This document shows, piece by piece, positions 24,281 to 36,694 of a stretch of 64,000 bases of DNA (positions within the stretch are counted from its first letter, which is position 1; every line of letters begins with the position of its first letter). The notes below the pieces were generated by a model. It saw only the letters and a program-made list of their open reading frames with translations, was not told where the DNA came from and did no database searches. This stretch comes from Echinometra lucunter (Eukaryota > Echinodermata > Echinoidea > Camarodonta > Echinometridae): assembly GCA_029962745.1 (NCBI GenBank), contig CM057171.1:18689633-18753632 (forward strand). Reading direction: 5' to 3'. The position numbers were made by a program, and so were the translations under genes.

Positions 24281-24296
24281 GGGGGAGAGAGAAAAG
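24228..24296 (+). repeat. (GA)n microsatellite
   Basis: GA dinucleotide tract with a short G run. Confidence 0.9.
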
Positions 24297-25167
24297 TTAG
24301 AAATTAAGAGTTGATTAATGTTAGAAATTCATTCATGTAACATTTTGCATTCCAGTATGTGGTATAAAAGAGTGTTCAGCAGAAAGTATAAAGCAGATAT
24401 TTGATAATGATTGATGATTGTTAAATGGAAAATTGTTAGAGCTTACTTTTTTGGCGTTGGGTTATTTTCTTGTTGGATAGTTGTGATTTTTAGTTGTTTG
24501 TAATATTTACATGAGCTTACACATCAGCACTTGTTACTGCATATAAGCTGATTGCAAACACAAATATTGTTAATGGTTATAGTATTATTCATGAATATTG
24601 CAAGGTTCGCTTACGTGTATCAGGTATAATTCTTTTCCTTAACTGTTCAATTTTAGTTCTTTTGATGTGCAACGTTCGGTATATGGTCGTGAGGCTATTA
24701 AAAAAAAAGAATATATGAAAATGTGGAGACATATCTAGTTCATGGTGAGCTGTAAGTGTGACTTGCAAAAAGGAAAAGAACAGAGGAGGTGAGGTTCTGA
24801 ACTAAGAGTTTTTCATTAAAAATTTGGAATAGTATTGAGTCAGTACCTATAGAAATCTAGAGCTATGCAGTTAGAAACTTTCATTATAGTAAATGACAGA
24901 AGAAAAAAAGAAGTATTAAGAGAACAATTAGATGCCTTGTGAATGTCAGTTGGTGTGAAAATATTTACAGAAAAGTGAAAAAAATACTGATAGAATAATT
25001 ATATTTCATTAGTGGAAAGATATTGTGTACAGTGCATTTATATCAATGAGGTATATCATATTTGTGGAGCAGGAGTTTTGAATGAGTATCAGCATTATCA
25101 CTAGAGGGGAAAGTGACAGAGTTTATGCATTTTTATACCACGCCATGGTCGACTGTTGTAGAGTGAA

Positions 25168-25970
25168 ATACGAGTGACTTCAAGTGCAGTTTTGGTAGTA
25201 TTGGCACTGATATTCAGTGTGCTAGTGCGGGTGGTATGAGTATTCAGGCTTAACTGTAATGAAATTGAGAAAAAAAAGTGGGGGGGGGGAACCCCTTCTC
25301 ACATCACACTTTTGCTGTTGGGTTTTAATATGGCATCTACTTAACAACTGTATTCACAAGTACTGTCACTAAATCACACCTGGGCCCCGTTGAATAAAAA
25401 CTTACCATTGATGGTAACTTTGCCATCAATTGTAACTTCCCTGGAAACCTTGAATTCGATTGACTGCTGAGCCATGTTAACATGTTAGCATTAGTAGTAA
25501 GTTTTATGCAACGGGGCTCAGGTCGAATGACAATGCTAACACTAGACAGTAATGTTTAGTCCAACACACTGAACATGTAAAAGTTTATGTAAGTTTTTGC
25601 TACATTTTAAAAGCTAAAATGTTAAGTCCTTATTGAAAAGGGCTGAGGAGTGACTACATTTTCAAAATTTCACAACTTTGAACATGCTGGATTCAACATT
25701 AAGAATGGTTATTTAACATTTTATAGTTTTGAATCCAGCATGTACATGTTCAAAGTGTTAATCTACCATTTCGAAAATGTAGTCACTCCTCGACCCTTAA
25801 TGGTGATTTAACATTTTAGTTTGTAGAATGTAACATTAGTGCTAATGCCGGTATTCCTTACACAGAGCACTAGTATTAATGGTGTAACAAACACTTTGTA
25901 ATGGCATATAAATGCAATTTGATTATCAGTGTCAATAGTTTACACTGCACTTGAAGTGACCCATGCAGAA
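25168..25970. mobile_element. Large imperfect palindrome (foldback element)
   Basis: The left arm GAGTGACTTCAAGTGCAGTT matches in inverse the right arm near 25940-25970 (CTGCACTTGAAGTGAC). Matching resumes in 25600-25680 against 25750-25825: GAGTGACTACATTTTC pairs with GAAAATGTAGTCACTC, and CATGCTGGATTCAA with TTGAATCCAGCATG. The left arm carries a separate MITE at 25381-25520. Termini are approximate. Confidence 0.7.
25381..25520. mobile_element. Hairpin MITE, GGGCCCCGTTG family
   Basis: TGGGCCCCGTTGAATAAAAA at the left and its near-complement TTTTATGCAACGGGGCTCA at the right give about 24-bp inverted ends around a 140-bp element. It sits inside the left arm of the larger palindrome and is therefore younger. 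Confidence 0.8.
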
Positions 25971-26243
25971 TATTGGTGAAAAATTGATCCAGTATTGGTG
26001 TATTTTTCACTGGATTAATTTGTCTTACACACTAAGAAACAAAGGTTAGACTTGATATTAAACTCTAAAATGTCTTACTACCAGCACCTTCAAGCTTGTA
26101 GTAATGTACTTGATCTTTTCTGGGAAGGAGGCATTTAAATACCCCTCTTAACAAGCTTAATGGAGCATTAATCCCCAATGTGCATTAATCAAAATAACAC
26201 GTGTTGTACAGTGTAGAGTGACTGTAGGTTCAAAAGCATGTCC

Positions 26244-26654
26244 TTAACCCATAGCAGTACAGAGCTTTCTTGAGGTCTAAATTAATTATCTTCAATCCTC
26301 AAATTGGCAATATAAATTATTTTTTCCACAGTTACATAGCTTGAAAAAAATAAATATGGATATAACATAAACTAAAATGAAATATAATTGTAAAATTGAA
26401 TCAGAAATTGCCAATTTGAACACAGAAATATTATTTACTGCGTTGCCAATTTAAAGAATTTAATGATTAGTTACACTGAAACTGCTCTTATTCGAGAACG
26501 CCACACCATACAGCGATGGGAATGGGCTGAAATTTGTCAGTGCATTTTTCTCTTTCTGCTCATGTATGATACATGTATGTACTGCCCAACATTCTGGACC
26601 AACAGATACTGCAAAAGTGTCTCCTAAAGGTGACACTGTACCTCTATGGGTTAA
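26244..26654. mobile_element. TTAA-flanked MITE, TTAACCCATAG type
   Basis: Ends TTAACCCATAGCAGTACAG and CTGTACCTCTATGGGTTAA are inverted repeats with two mismatches. The interior is AT-rich, with repeated TTGGCAAT/GTTGCCAATTT words also seen in the 31843 element. TTAA at both ends fits piggyBac or Kolobok-type target duplications. Confidence 0.82.
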
Positions 26655-29600
26655 TAGTGATATATATTTTGAGTAACACTCTAGGGGGTGTAATTTAGAT
26701 TTCCTTAAAATTGCTGCCTATACACTACAGCATAATGCCCGGAAATTTTTTACTGAAATATTTGAATTTTAAAAGGAATGATACGTGGTTGATAATGATT
26801 TTCTTAGGATTTTTTCTGATAAGTGTTTTTATTTTAATATTTGATTTGCTTATTTACTATGAATATCTCAGGGATGAAATTGTTTTCACACATAATGATT
26901 CATAGTTCTATTTTTAGGGCAGACAAGTGTATTTAAAGAAAAACACAAACCTATTGTCAAAGCTTAAAAAAATTTGTTTACAGTTACACTAAGATACACT
27001 AAGACACTAACATTTTGGTTCAGTTGTGTCATTATTAAACCTGTTAAGGTGCTTCTACTGAGAAATTTTTAGGGTTATGGAGTTGAACCTTTGTTTCTTG
27101 GTTGTGAGTTTGCAAAAGGAATGAAATGCTATAATGCTAAATGTGTGTGCCTTGTTAGTAGCAGAATATCATTGAAAAAAATATATAGAAATGAGAGATG
27201 AGAAGGCAGTTTGAAATAAGATTATTAGTCTGGTTTTGGAACAATTATATAGACATTTTGATTTTTTTATAAGCTATTTGTTTTAGGAAATTCATAAATA
27301 TGGATATTTGTTATGAATACTTAATGAAATTATTTTTCATGGGAAAGTTGCTAAACAGCAAATCATGTGCTGTATTCGTCATAAAAGAAGACAATCTAAA
27401 TACTGAAGGGTGATTAGCAGTTTGTCAAAGAAAAATTTCATGAATTAATATATTTTTAGTTAGATAAACAGCATGAATGGAATGTATCTAATCCAATGAA
27501 ATTACCTTAGAATAAATTTCTTTGACCTTTAATTTTCAAAGGAACGGACAATACCATCAAAAGTATCATAGCGTTCTCATAATTTTAAGTGAGTTATAGA
27601 AACACCGTTCATTTAACCATTTCTTGTTATTAACTTGTATTAAGAAAAAAAATCACTGTAGAAGTTTGATTTTGATATTTTCAGGAGTAACTGTAAAAGT
27701 TGATTTGGTAAATTCTGTTTGAGTAGTATAAGTTCTATATGTTTTTCTTGCATTTATTGCTTAGCATGCACTGGTATGGGTATATTATTGATAAAGATGC
27801 GAGTTCACATGCACAGTGTATGGTATTGCGCACTGCATTTGATAGTATTGCGTTTTATATGTGGAAAAATCTATCTTCAGTGATAATTTGTATATGTTGA
27901 CTATTCACAATATGAGTACTCGTACCTATGTTATATTTTCTTTGTGAAATATTGGTTATGGAAATTGTGGTATATTGCTTTCTTGCCGCACTATCAGTTT
28001 AGTTGTTTTTTTTTTCTTCTTTCTTTTGGTGAACGTTGGTTGTAATGGTAAATATGTTATCTTACATTTCCGATATTCACTGCCAATATATGTCTATAGT
28101 CTGTTCCAAAATGTAATTAATTCTGGATTGGCTCAAGATAGTAGTCTAAGAAGTGGGAAGTGTCGGTTGCAAAAGGTCACATGTGCAGGGTATTGGAGGA
28201 CAGAAGGGCAGTGAAAATATCCTGCTATTGATGAAAATTATATCCATAGCATAATTACGCTGCATTTACACACACGTATTTCTAATCACAGAATTTCCAG
28301 TAGTCAGGGTCGGTATTCTCGAAATTGTTGTAAAATATTCTGAAACTTGTTGTACCTTTGATCTTATCTTCACCCTTTCAATTGTCATAACCGATTTTGA
28401 AGGCAAACTTGTGATCGGTTTGAACAAAAAATTACGCTCACGGACCTCCACGGAAGTCAAAAGTGCGCGCTGTAAGCCAGTGTTATACCCTATTTCTGAT
28501 TGTTATGTGAATTAGAATAAGATGAAAGATAAAATAATTTTCAGAATAACAACCCTGGTCTGCTGAAAATAAGTATCAGATTTTCCTTTTCTTGTTCAAA
28601 ACAAAAGGCAATGCCTTTTACAACTCTGAAGCCATAATACTGTAAAACTTACAATCCATTCATAACTTTTGTACCAATCAATAAAAAGAAAAGAAGAGAA
28701 AGGGATCACCTTGTTAAATGCTCAGAGCCAGAAAGTCGTTGATTCATATCATTTGATATATACACAGGGTCAATGCCCTTTTGATTCTTCACAGGTGATT
28801 TTACAGTATTAAACCGAGCAAGGAATAGAAGCAAATTTTATCAGCAAATATATCCTTGTGTCAATGAAAATGAAAGATGCTCTTATCTAACTTTGATTTC
28901 CCTCTCTTCCTGATAGGTCTACTAACAACTGAAGAGTTTGAATGCAAAACATATCAATTTTTGTCAAATTGAGATATTTTCGATTCAAGATCAAGAAAAA
29001 TTTAGTGAATAATAAGAAAACATGAGTTACTTTTGACCATAACTTCAACAATATACCTTTAAATTTCATGACCAATTTATCATTTGAAAGGTAGTATTTT
29101 TGTACTACATGTATATGATAGTGACCTTACTTTAAAATTTTTTAAAATGGCATTGATCAAAAGGGCACTGAGAAAAGTAAGTTGATGGGTATTTACTCCC
29201 TTCTGATCCTCAAAAGCTCAATGTTTGCCAATAGAGCAGGGTCTGTCGAACATGCAAGTCTAACCAAACCATTTGGGAGAAAAGGGTTCTGAAATATTTG
29301 GTAAAATGTCATATCCTGACTGGTGCAGTGTACAAGTTCATTGATTCAGCTTATTGTATTTGAAAGTGAGAAACATGATACATGGGTTTATAGCTTGAAT
29401 ATATTATCAGACAGATATTGTTATACTTATATTGTGTAATTATGTAACAGCAATGCAATTCTGACAGATTTGTTGAATATTTAGTCACTCTTTACTTTGT
29501 ATTTTCTTGTTTTGAATGAACTTTACATTTCATGTTTAATTAAGCATTGATATTTGAATAAAACTAGCCAACTGTCTTCAATGTAACATAGTTTAATATG

Positions 29601-29679
29601 TGATATAATTATTTGGTTCATGCAACCAAGGAATTTATTAGAGTATTACAATATATCTCCTTGATTTAAAGTGAAAAGA

Positions 29680-29688
29680 GGGGGGAGG

Positions 29689-29730
<42 letters not shown>

Positions 29731-29846
29731 GAATGAGGGGATAACAGAATAAGATAGAGAGAGAGAAGGAGAGAGAGGGGAGGGGTCATGGGCACAGGTG
29801 GGAGATTGATCAGAGAAGGGGGAATTGAAGATAAAAAGAATCCAAC

Positions 29847-29879
<33 letters not shown>

Positions 29880-30065
29880 ATAACAAAAGAAGCAAGAGAG
29901 AAGAAAGAGGGGATAACAGAATAAGATAGAGAGAGAGAGAGAGAGAGAGGGAGATAGAGGGGAAGGGGAGGGGTCCTGGGCAAAGTTGGGAGATTGATCA
30001 GAGAAGGGGGGAATAGAAGATAAAAGGATCAAACAAGAAAGAGTGAGAGAGAGAGAGAGAGAGAG
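29680..30065 (+). repeat. (GA)n arrays with a tandemly duplicated spacer
   Basis: GA-rich tracts enclose two similar spacers. The block GGGGATAACAGAATAAGATA is followed by a GA tract and GGGAGATTGATCAGAGAAGG in both copies, at about 29736-29850 and 29912-30035. The result is a degenerate minisatellite of about 175 bp. Confidence 0.85.
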
Positions 30066-30287
30066 CAGAAATTAAAAGATATAAATTCTTAGGGATAAAA
30101 AGACATACAAAACGCTCACTCTGAAAAAATTCAGTTTCATTCACAAAGATTTACACCACATTATTTTATTGAAAATGTAGCAAATAGAAAAAAATTTTCA
30201 GGAATCAAATTCAAAGTAGTACTTCAAGAAAAAACTTGGCCTCTTGTTCCTTCACACTTACCATCAGTCTTCACATCACACATTATA

Positions 30288-30574
30288 TAATAATAATAAT
30301 ATGATCCATTTATAAAGCGCAGCTACTATACAGATATACTCTACTGCGCTTTACAAAGTATCATATTATTAGGGCCGGTTGTAGGACAGCTGCCATAAGG
30401 CGCTATGGCACATTTTTTTTTTTCTTCAGGGTACCCACTTATTACACCTCGGTGTTGAGTGGCTAATATGGATTAATGTCTTGCCAAAAGACATTAGTGT
30501 GCCAGGCCAGGATTTGAACCCTCATCCCTTTGACTGAGAGTCCAGTGACAGAACCACTACACCACGGCTCCTCC
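30288..30574 (-). mobile_element. tRNA-derived SINE
   Basis: Read on the minus strand from 30574, the head has an A box TGGTGTAGTGG and a B box GGTTCAAATCC, a Pol III internal promoter. A unique body follows, then a tail with AAAGCGCAGTAGAG and GCTGCGCTTTATAAATGG, ending in TAT/ATT repeats at 30288. No functional tRNA fold is claimed. A related tail-like segment is at about 58612-58690. Confidence 0.85.
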
Positions 30575-30728
30575 ACTTTCTAAAACAGACTTCAAAGAAA
30601 ACAGTTATTAAAAAAAAAATCCTCCACTCCACATAGTAAAATCTTTTTCTTTGATCAATAACAATTCCAGGTCAAACTGGAAGATCCCTTCAAACATAAC
30701 AGAAACATCAAATAAAGACTAAAAGTGC

Positions 30729-31224
30729 TTAAAGGCATTGGCTAACTTTGTGAGCAGCTGATTTAAAAAATTCTCAAACTAAGATGAAACATGTGTATGA
30801 GTACTTGTATTTATACTCAAAAACCCTGAAACCAACCATAATTTGGAAGGAAAAGCTGTAAGTTAGACGCAAACCGCGATTTTATTAGCTTTCGTCTCGA
30901 GAGACACTGAACTAAGAGGACCGTTTGCGCGAATTCAAAAATACCGTTAGTTGCCTTCCGCCGCGTGATACGTCAATACACACAGTGCGGTCCGTTGAGT
31001 CATGTGCGCATGCGCACTCCTTACGTTGGGTCTATGCAACCGACCCTCGTATATTTTTCAAACATTGGTTCACATTTCTAATTTTTAAAAATACTTCCCG
31101 TGGATATTATGCTCTGAAACTTTCACACTGGTATTTTTACACTATAACCCTAATGTTTATCCCATTTTTAAGTAACAAAATGGGATTTTTTTAAAATCAT
31201 AACAATGTTAGCCAATGCCTTTAA
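30729..31224. mobile_element. TTAA-flanked MITE, TTAAAGGCATTGG type
   Basis: TTAAAGGCATTGGCTAAC at the left has its exact inverse GTTAGCCAATGCCTTTAA at the right. It is about 496 bp. The centre (30870-31050) is richer in CpG than the flanks. TTAAAGG ends resemble the T2/Kolobok-type MITEs known from frogs. Confidence 0.87.
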
Positions 31225-31397
31225 CATTGCCATCCTCATTACTGTTTAAATCTGGCCAAGAGATGGCAGTAGACTGCAAAAACTGCACACGGTATGCAAC
31301 AATCAAATTGTAGGCTGTGCTGAAACAATGTGAATAAAGCAAATCACAATAAGACATGCCAAATCATCGCAGAATCTGATCTGTATAGGTATCTAAC

Positions 31398-31460
31398 GCA
31401 AGGTGGTCTCGTGGTCAGGTCCTTGGCCTTTCTCTGACCAATGCAGGTTCAAGCCTCAGT
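31398..31460 (+). repeat. tRNA-like SINE head fragment
   Basis: GGTGGTCTCGTGGTCAGG resembles an A-box region, and GGTTCAAGCCTC, 30 bases on, a B box. No acceptor-stem pairing is visible, so this looks like a decayed SINE head rather than a tRNA gene. Confidence 0.45.
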
Positions 31461-31842
31461 TAACTTAGTATTTGTTTGTGATTGATAGTTTTGATTCAAG
31501 TCAGTCAGAAAATGAAGTAACCCATACACATTACCAACAACTTGAAGAATTCATTTGACATAATTAGTACATTTCCATTTTGAGTCAAACAATTCATTGC
31601 ATGCCATATCTAATATATAAATAGTTGTCAGCTGTCCACAAATAAGAGATTAAAATGAAAGATACAAACATAAATATATACTTGAATGCAAACTACAGTC
31701 TTGATCACAATAATCTGTTTACACAATCATATTCATTTACCTTACAAGATGTTTGCCGGCTACACAGTGACAGATTGCATCAAACAACAATCTCATTAAA
31801 GAAACAAATTCGACTGCATCATTTTTTTTCTTTTGTAAGCTA

Positions 31843-32260
31843 TTAACTCATTTGTGACAGAGGTCCACATTTTGTGGTTTGGCCTAATATCTTTTGATGC
31901 AAAACCCTAAAAAAATCATACGAAATACATGAGCAGAAAGAGCACAAAATTCTACACAAACTGTGCCCATTTTGGTTGCGTCAATATTCGTTGTTTGATG
32001 CTGAAAATTTTTTAAAGGAAAATAAGCATTAAAATCCTTCAATTGGTAATGAGATAGAAGGTTTAAAATCACTGTTTTCCCCTACAAATTGGCAACTTTT
32101 TGACTTCTCATAATAATTTCTGTCAATTTATATTCATTTCAGATACATGACGTTTTATAAGAAAAATGTAGCAATAAAATAAAAATGTTGGTGTTGCCAA
32201 TTTGAAGAATAAAAGCTGATCAAATTAGGCTTTAAATAATTCCTGTCACGAATGGGTTAA
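31843..32260. mobile_element. TTAA-flanked MITE, TTAACYCATTYGTGACAG type
   Basis: Ends TTAACTCATTTGTGACAG and CTGTCACGAATGGGTTAA are inverted repeats with two mismatches. The right 280 bp recur at 50316-50595 in the same orientation with high identity by eye. Confidence 0.85.
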
Positions 32261-33124
32261 AACATTAAAATGAACCTTCTTACTGTCTTCAAAGAGAAGT
32301 CAACAATGAAAGATTTGGAGGCTCAAAATTTGACAATTTGAGTTTGCCCACACCAAAATTAGGCAGGACAGGATCCCTCATGTGACTTTAACCAAACACT
32401 GTAGTTAGCAAAGAAATCAAATACAGCACATCAAAACATATTTACTTGGTTTTACCAATATAAGTATACAGAATATGCACTGGCAAACAATAAAAATAAA
32501 ACAGATAAAAAAAAAACATATTAAAAACTACCATGGAAGTATTGGCAAAATTGTGAAACTTCACTACAAAGAAATTTTGGTCCACACAAATGGCATTTAT
32601 ATATGTGCACTGAAGTGCCAGCTAGTATTTGAAACATTTACAGCTAGAAAATAAGATTCCTCTCTGCTGTTTGTTTGTTTGTTTGTTTGCGCAGTGTTTA
32701 ACACTGATTGCAAATCATTGTATTATTCGCTGATAACTTTTGAAGCTTATATCTGACAGGCATTTATAATGCATAATAGAATTATATTTTCTTTTGACTA
32801 AAGTCACAGTATGCTTCACACAAATTCATTCATAATGATTAAGATAATTCATTCACAAATTCACATAACACAAAAATGAGACATACAACGTTTTACAAGA
32901 AAAAGAAAACTAAAAAAATATCTTTTTGCAGAAATAAACGATATGTTCCTGAACATCTTTCATAGAGATAAAATCCTATATTTTTGGATTACAACAGGCT
33001 TTTTAAAGCCATCAGCTTACATGTATATGTGTTGTATAACAGCTACAGCAAATACTACACCCTACACCATTAGTAGCCAGTTAATAGCAAAAATGATAAT
33101 AACAATAATAATAAAGATAACCAA

Positions 33125-33310
33125 AAAAATCAAAAAAAAGAAGAAGAAAAAAGAAGAAGAAAAACAGGAAGAAGAAGAATAAGAAGAAGGAGGAGGAGGA
33201 AAAGAAGAAGAAGAACAAGGAGGAGAAATGGGGACGAGGATGAGGATGAGGAGGAGAGGGAGAACAAGAAGAAGAGGGAGAAGAACAAGAACAACAACAA
33301 CAACAGTATT
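33125..33310 (+). repeat. Polypurine (GAA/GGA)n tract
   Basis: About 180 bp of almost pure A/G on the + strand, with GAAGAAG and GGAGGA words. Both strands' long ORFs here are artefacts. Confidence 0.9.
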
Positions 33311-33485
33311 CAAATACTGTATCTTATGCATGTCTCCATATTCTTCAAAAGAGCATTAGAAATGACTGTCAAGGCTTTCTGCTCCAGGAGCTGCCGTCAT
33401 CATTGCAAAGTGTCTTTCTGGGATATCCTACCAGATAGCAATCTACTGCACAATGGTAGAGAATGGCAATGACCAGTGCAGACGA

Positions 33486-33678
33486 CATACCTGCCAACCC
33501 TGACAGCCAAGAAATAGGAACAAATTATTTAAAAATTTTCAAAATTAGGAACAATCCTTTTCCTATTCAATATTACAGACAAATTTGTACAGAAATAGGA
33601 ACACAAGGGTTAAAGTGGCAATTTTCTTTTCCCCAAAATAGGAATATTCCTATTTAATAGGAACAGTTGACAGGTATG
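33486..33678. mobile_element. MITE, CATACCTGCCAAC family
   Basis: CATACCTGCCAACC at the left and GTTGACAGGTATG at the right are inverted repeats. The interior repeats AATAGGAACA words. About 193 bp. Confidence 0.7.
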
Positions 33679-33727
33679 AGACAATGCTTTGTACAGGGAC
33701 AACCATCAATTATGATACAGGAAAATC

Positions 33728-34155
33728 TTGCAAAGTCAAAGATATCCACTGACATTTACCCAAATCATGGCATTTCCCTATATACCATCAGCAACTAGAC
33801 GCCTTCGTTCTGCTTCCACAGCCTATCTCCAGCTAAATGTATCTCCTGGACCCTGTACCATAACCCGCTATGGCCATTGTGCCTTTTCTTCTCTTGCCCC
33901 AAAATTCCGGACCAATCTTCCCATCGAAATTCGTGAGGCCTCGACCATAGATTCCTTAAAGCACTTCTTGCAACTTATCTTATTACGCAACTCTCTTAGT
34001 AGTTAATGTATTGTATTTTGTATTTTGATTTTGTAATTGTTCTTTTATTTTCTCTCTTTTGTTTTCTCTTTGTGGTTTAAATTCTTTCTTGCGCTTAGAA
34101 ACATTTGTATTAAGCACTATTAAATGTTACATATTATTATCATTATTATCGTCAT
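33728..34155 (+). mobile_element. 3' end of a non-LTR retrotransposon
   Basis: The frame ending at 34006 reads ATRRLRSASTAYLQLNV, GHCAFSSLAPKFRTNLPIEI and IDSLKHFLQLILLRNSLSS. This pattern (basic Arg/Ser stretch, G-x-RAF-like motif, APKFWNxLP-like motif, short 'SLKxxLKTxLF' close) is typical of the extreme C-terminus of CR1/L2/Jockey-like reverse-transcriptase proteins. A short T-rich 3' UTR and an ATTATC microsatellite tail follow. It is 5'-truncated, as usual for such elements. Confidence 0.78.
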
Positions 34156-34967
34156 CACACACAAACAGGCAAGCTCCTGGGAGTAGAATAATTTTTATCT
34201 ATCGCATTATGATATGATAAACACCTCCTCTGTATCAAATTGATCATTCAAAATCTTACAGCAAATGAAAATCACTTGACAACGTTGAGAGGAATCTGGA
34301 ATGATCTGTATCTAACTTTCCCTGATGTGATCACCTCAAGGCAGAAAAAGGAAAAAAAAATCACATGATTTTGATTAAAAATAGTCCTACTGAACAGCTA
34401 AGACAAATAACATCTTACTACATACATGTAGATGACAAATACTTTTTCTTTCAATAGCAAAAAAGCTAAATACAAAATGAAAGCACTGAAATATATCAAA
34501 TACTACTAATCTTGAATATTTAGTGAGTGTTTTAATTTCTTGTGGCAATACTATGGGCATTTAAGCTTTTTGATGATATTTATTACTTGTTAGCAGGTTT
34601 GTCTTTGAAGAGATATGCGATCACGATTTGGTAGTCAAATAAGATACATGCCGATATATACCATGAAAATGTGACATCACACACAGATTCCAATGAAAAT
34701 AACAAAGAAGAAATTACAAAATCTCAGAATTTTGTGAATGTCATAAAGAAAGGGGAAAAAAAGCAACCTACGATATAAAAAAGAAAAGTAAATGTTTGTA
34801 AGAAAAAAAGAAGCAGCAACTTTTAGCACACACACACCTATGAACAGAACACACACTTGCAAAAGCTCAAAATACAAGCCGATTGTAACATTCAAGTATT
34901 ATGACATGCCTTGTACAGATAAGATGCTCATGCATATCACGATGAGGATAGGTTTGTGGCAGAAAAA

Positions 34968-35551
34968 TTAAAGGAGAATGCAACCCAGGCATCAGTGTGC
35001 TCTTAGTGAATGGAGATGACCAGGAAGAGTAAACATGAAAGTTTGAGCAAAATCGGACAATCTGTTCAAAAGTTATGAATTTTGAAAGTTTCAGTAAATC
35101 CCTGTTACAGGGATCCTTGAGTTGGCAACTTTGCCAGCATCTGTGATGTCATCATTGACAACTCTCCATTCATTTTGTGCATAAATCTTTAAAAAAAATT
35201 GATTTTCATGAAATTTCAAGTCGGGAATCAACATAATTCTTCCCAAAATGCTTGCAGAATTGATGTAGCCATGTCATACTCAAACGATAAATCAAACAAA
35301 TTTCTATTTCTCTTGAAAATTAAGAAAATGTGAAATTCTGTGTACAAAATGAATGGAGAGTTGTCCATGATGACATCACAGATGCTGGTGGAGTTGCCAA
35401 CTCAAAGATCCCCATAATAAGGATTTATTTAAACTTTATAAGTTCATAACTCTTGAACAGATTGTCCAATTTTGCTCAAACTTTCACTGTTTACTCTTTA
35501 CTTCTTCATTCACTGGAAGCACACTGATGTCTGGGTTGCATTCTCCTTTAA
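34968..35551. mobile_element. TTAA-flanked long-TIR MITE, TTAAAGGAG type
   Basis: Arms of about 200 bp at 34968-35180 and 35340-35551 are inverted repeats: TTAAAGGAGAATGCAACCCA against TGGGTTGCATTCTCCTTTAA, ATGATGTCA against TGACATCA, TTGGCAACT against AGTTGCCAA. TTAAAGGRR ends fit T2/Kolobok-type MITEs. Confidence 0.9.
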
Positions 35552-35778
35552 GTTTATTTTACAACATACAGTGTATCCAGCTCCAAATGGACTTGATAAG
35601 GAAATTGTGACTAATTAAATCACCAAAGACTAGTTTGCAAATACTGTAAAATCAAATTTTACACATGATTATGTAATGAATTGTGAATAGAGATAACCAT
35701 ATAGCTTTCAGAGGCTTGTCAAAGAAAGAAACACACAGAATGAGCATCTACTCACGATGGATACCAGCACATTAAAAG

Positions 35779-35905
35779 TGTATTATTATTATCATTATTA
35801 TTATTATTATTATCATTATAATCATTATTATCATTATTATCATTATTATCATTATTATTATCATTATTATTATTATTATAATCATTATCATTATCATGAT
35901 CAATA
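35779..35905 (+). repeat. (ATT)n/(ATC)n microsatellite
   Basis: About 125 bp of ATT/ATC trinucleotides just beyond the TMEM19 3' end. Confidence 0.9.
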
Positions 35906-36010
35906 AACTAAGATTACAGAATATTGTTAATGGGAATATTATTCTAAAGTCAGATAATCATATTTCCATTTAAAAATGCTAATTAGAAAGTTTAAAAAAG
36001 AGAGAATCAA

Positions 36011-36016
36011 TTTATT
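36011..36016 (-). terminator. TMEM19 poly(A) signal candidate
   Basis: TTTATT on the + strand is AATAAA on the coding strand, about 510 bases after the TMEM19 stop codon. Confidence 0.45.
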
Positions 36017-36067
36017 CCAAATGGTAGTCAAGGTATAATTGGCATGCAGTACATTGTAATAAGATTA

Positions 36068-36458
36068 CAGTCAAACCTGTTTTTGTGACCACCTGTATAA
36101 AAAGACCACCTGTCTATAAAGACAGCACTCTTGTTTCCTCCAAAAGAGTATTCTCCTTGAAACATGCATAAGTGGGCAGCTGCGCATCAGGACCACATTT
36201 TTGTTCCCCAAGAAACAGTATAAGAACTGTACATACAGATTATCTTTCCGAAAAGACCACGCTTTTTGCCTCGCTTGGGCGGTCTTTCTATACAGGTTTG
36301 ATGGCATTTCACGTGATACAATCAAATATTCGTACAAGAAGTTTTGCTACTTGGATTCAATGATTGCATATCAAGACCACTGTATAAAAAGACCACTTGC
36401 CTTTAAAGATCAACATTTTTTTCCTCCATTCAGTGGTCTTTCTATACAGGTCTGACTA
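36068..36458. mobile_element. MITE, CAGTCAAACCTGT family, in TMEM19 3' UTR
   Basis: CAGTCAAACCTGT at the left and ACAGGTCTGACT at the right are imperfect inverted ends. AAAGACCACC and GGTCTTTCTATACAGG words recur inside, including an internal right-end-like copy at about 36285-36303. Related copies lie at 39023-39213 and, truncated, at about 52835-52874. Confidence 0.72.
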
Positions 36459-36527
36459 CATACATACATACACGTAAAGTAATTGAACACAACACAAACA
36501 TAACTTCTCCTACTTGGAGGGCTCCCT

Positions 36528-36694
36528 CTAGCTGATCTGAGGCCAGTACATGAAGCATATGTGAGGCATGATCCAGACCGTTAGAAAGCACGCCAGGAGG
36601 TTGATCGACTCGTTGTCAAAGAAGGCGATACCCGATATATGTTCGGTGGTAGGGGAGGCCTCATGCACCACCTTCCGCTGCCTCGTACAGTAAG
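36528..36694 (-). CDS. TMEM19: TMEM19 exon 6 (last)
   Basis: Minus-strand acceptor gtgcag precedes CTTACTGTACG. It encodes YCTRQRKVVHEASPTTEHIS, FFDNESINLLACFLTVWIMP and ends YWPQIS. The stop is at 36530-36528. Confidence 0.94.

Larger units (their letters stand above)
18071..36010. other. Intergenic region without supported host genes
   Basis: About 18 kb between the end of DUSP and the 3' end of TMEM19. It holds microsatellites, MITEs, a SINE and a retrotransposon 3' end, listed separately. The remaining sequence is AT-rich, and its ORFs are short and lack coding character. Confidence 0.7.

Noticed and set aside
28760..29180. Inverted words TGCCCTTTTGAT and ATCAAAAGGGCA about 380 bp apart
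   Set aside because: Pairing does not extend convincingly beyond about 20 bp, so I did not call an element.
30510..30574. A tRNA gene on the minus strand
   Set aside because: A and B boxes are present, but the sequence runs straight into a SINE body with an ATT tail and no acceptor-stem pairing is evident.
31398..31460. A tRNA gene on the plus strand
   Set aside because: The A box is imperfect and no cloverleaf could be drawn; more like a decayed SINE head.
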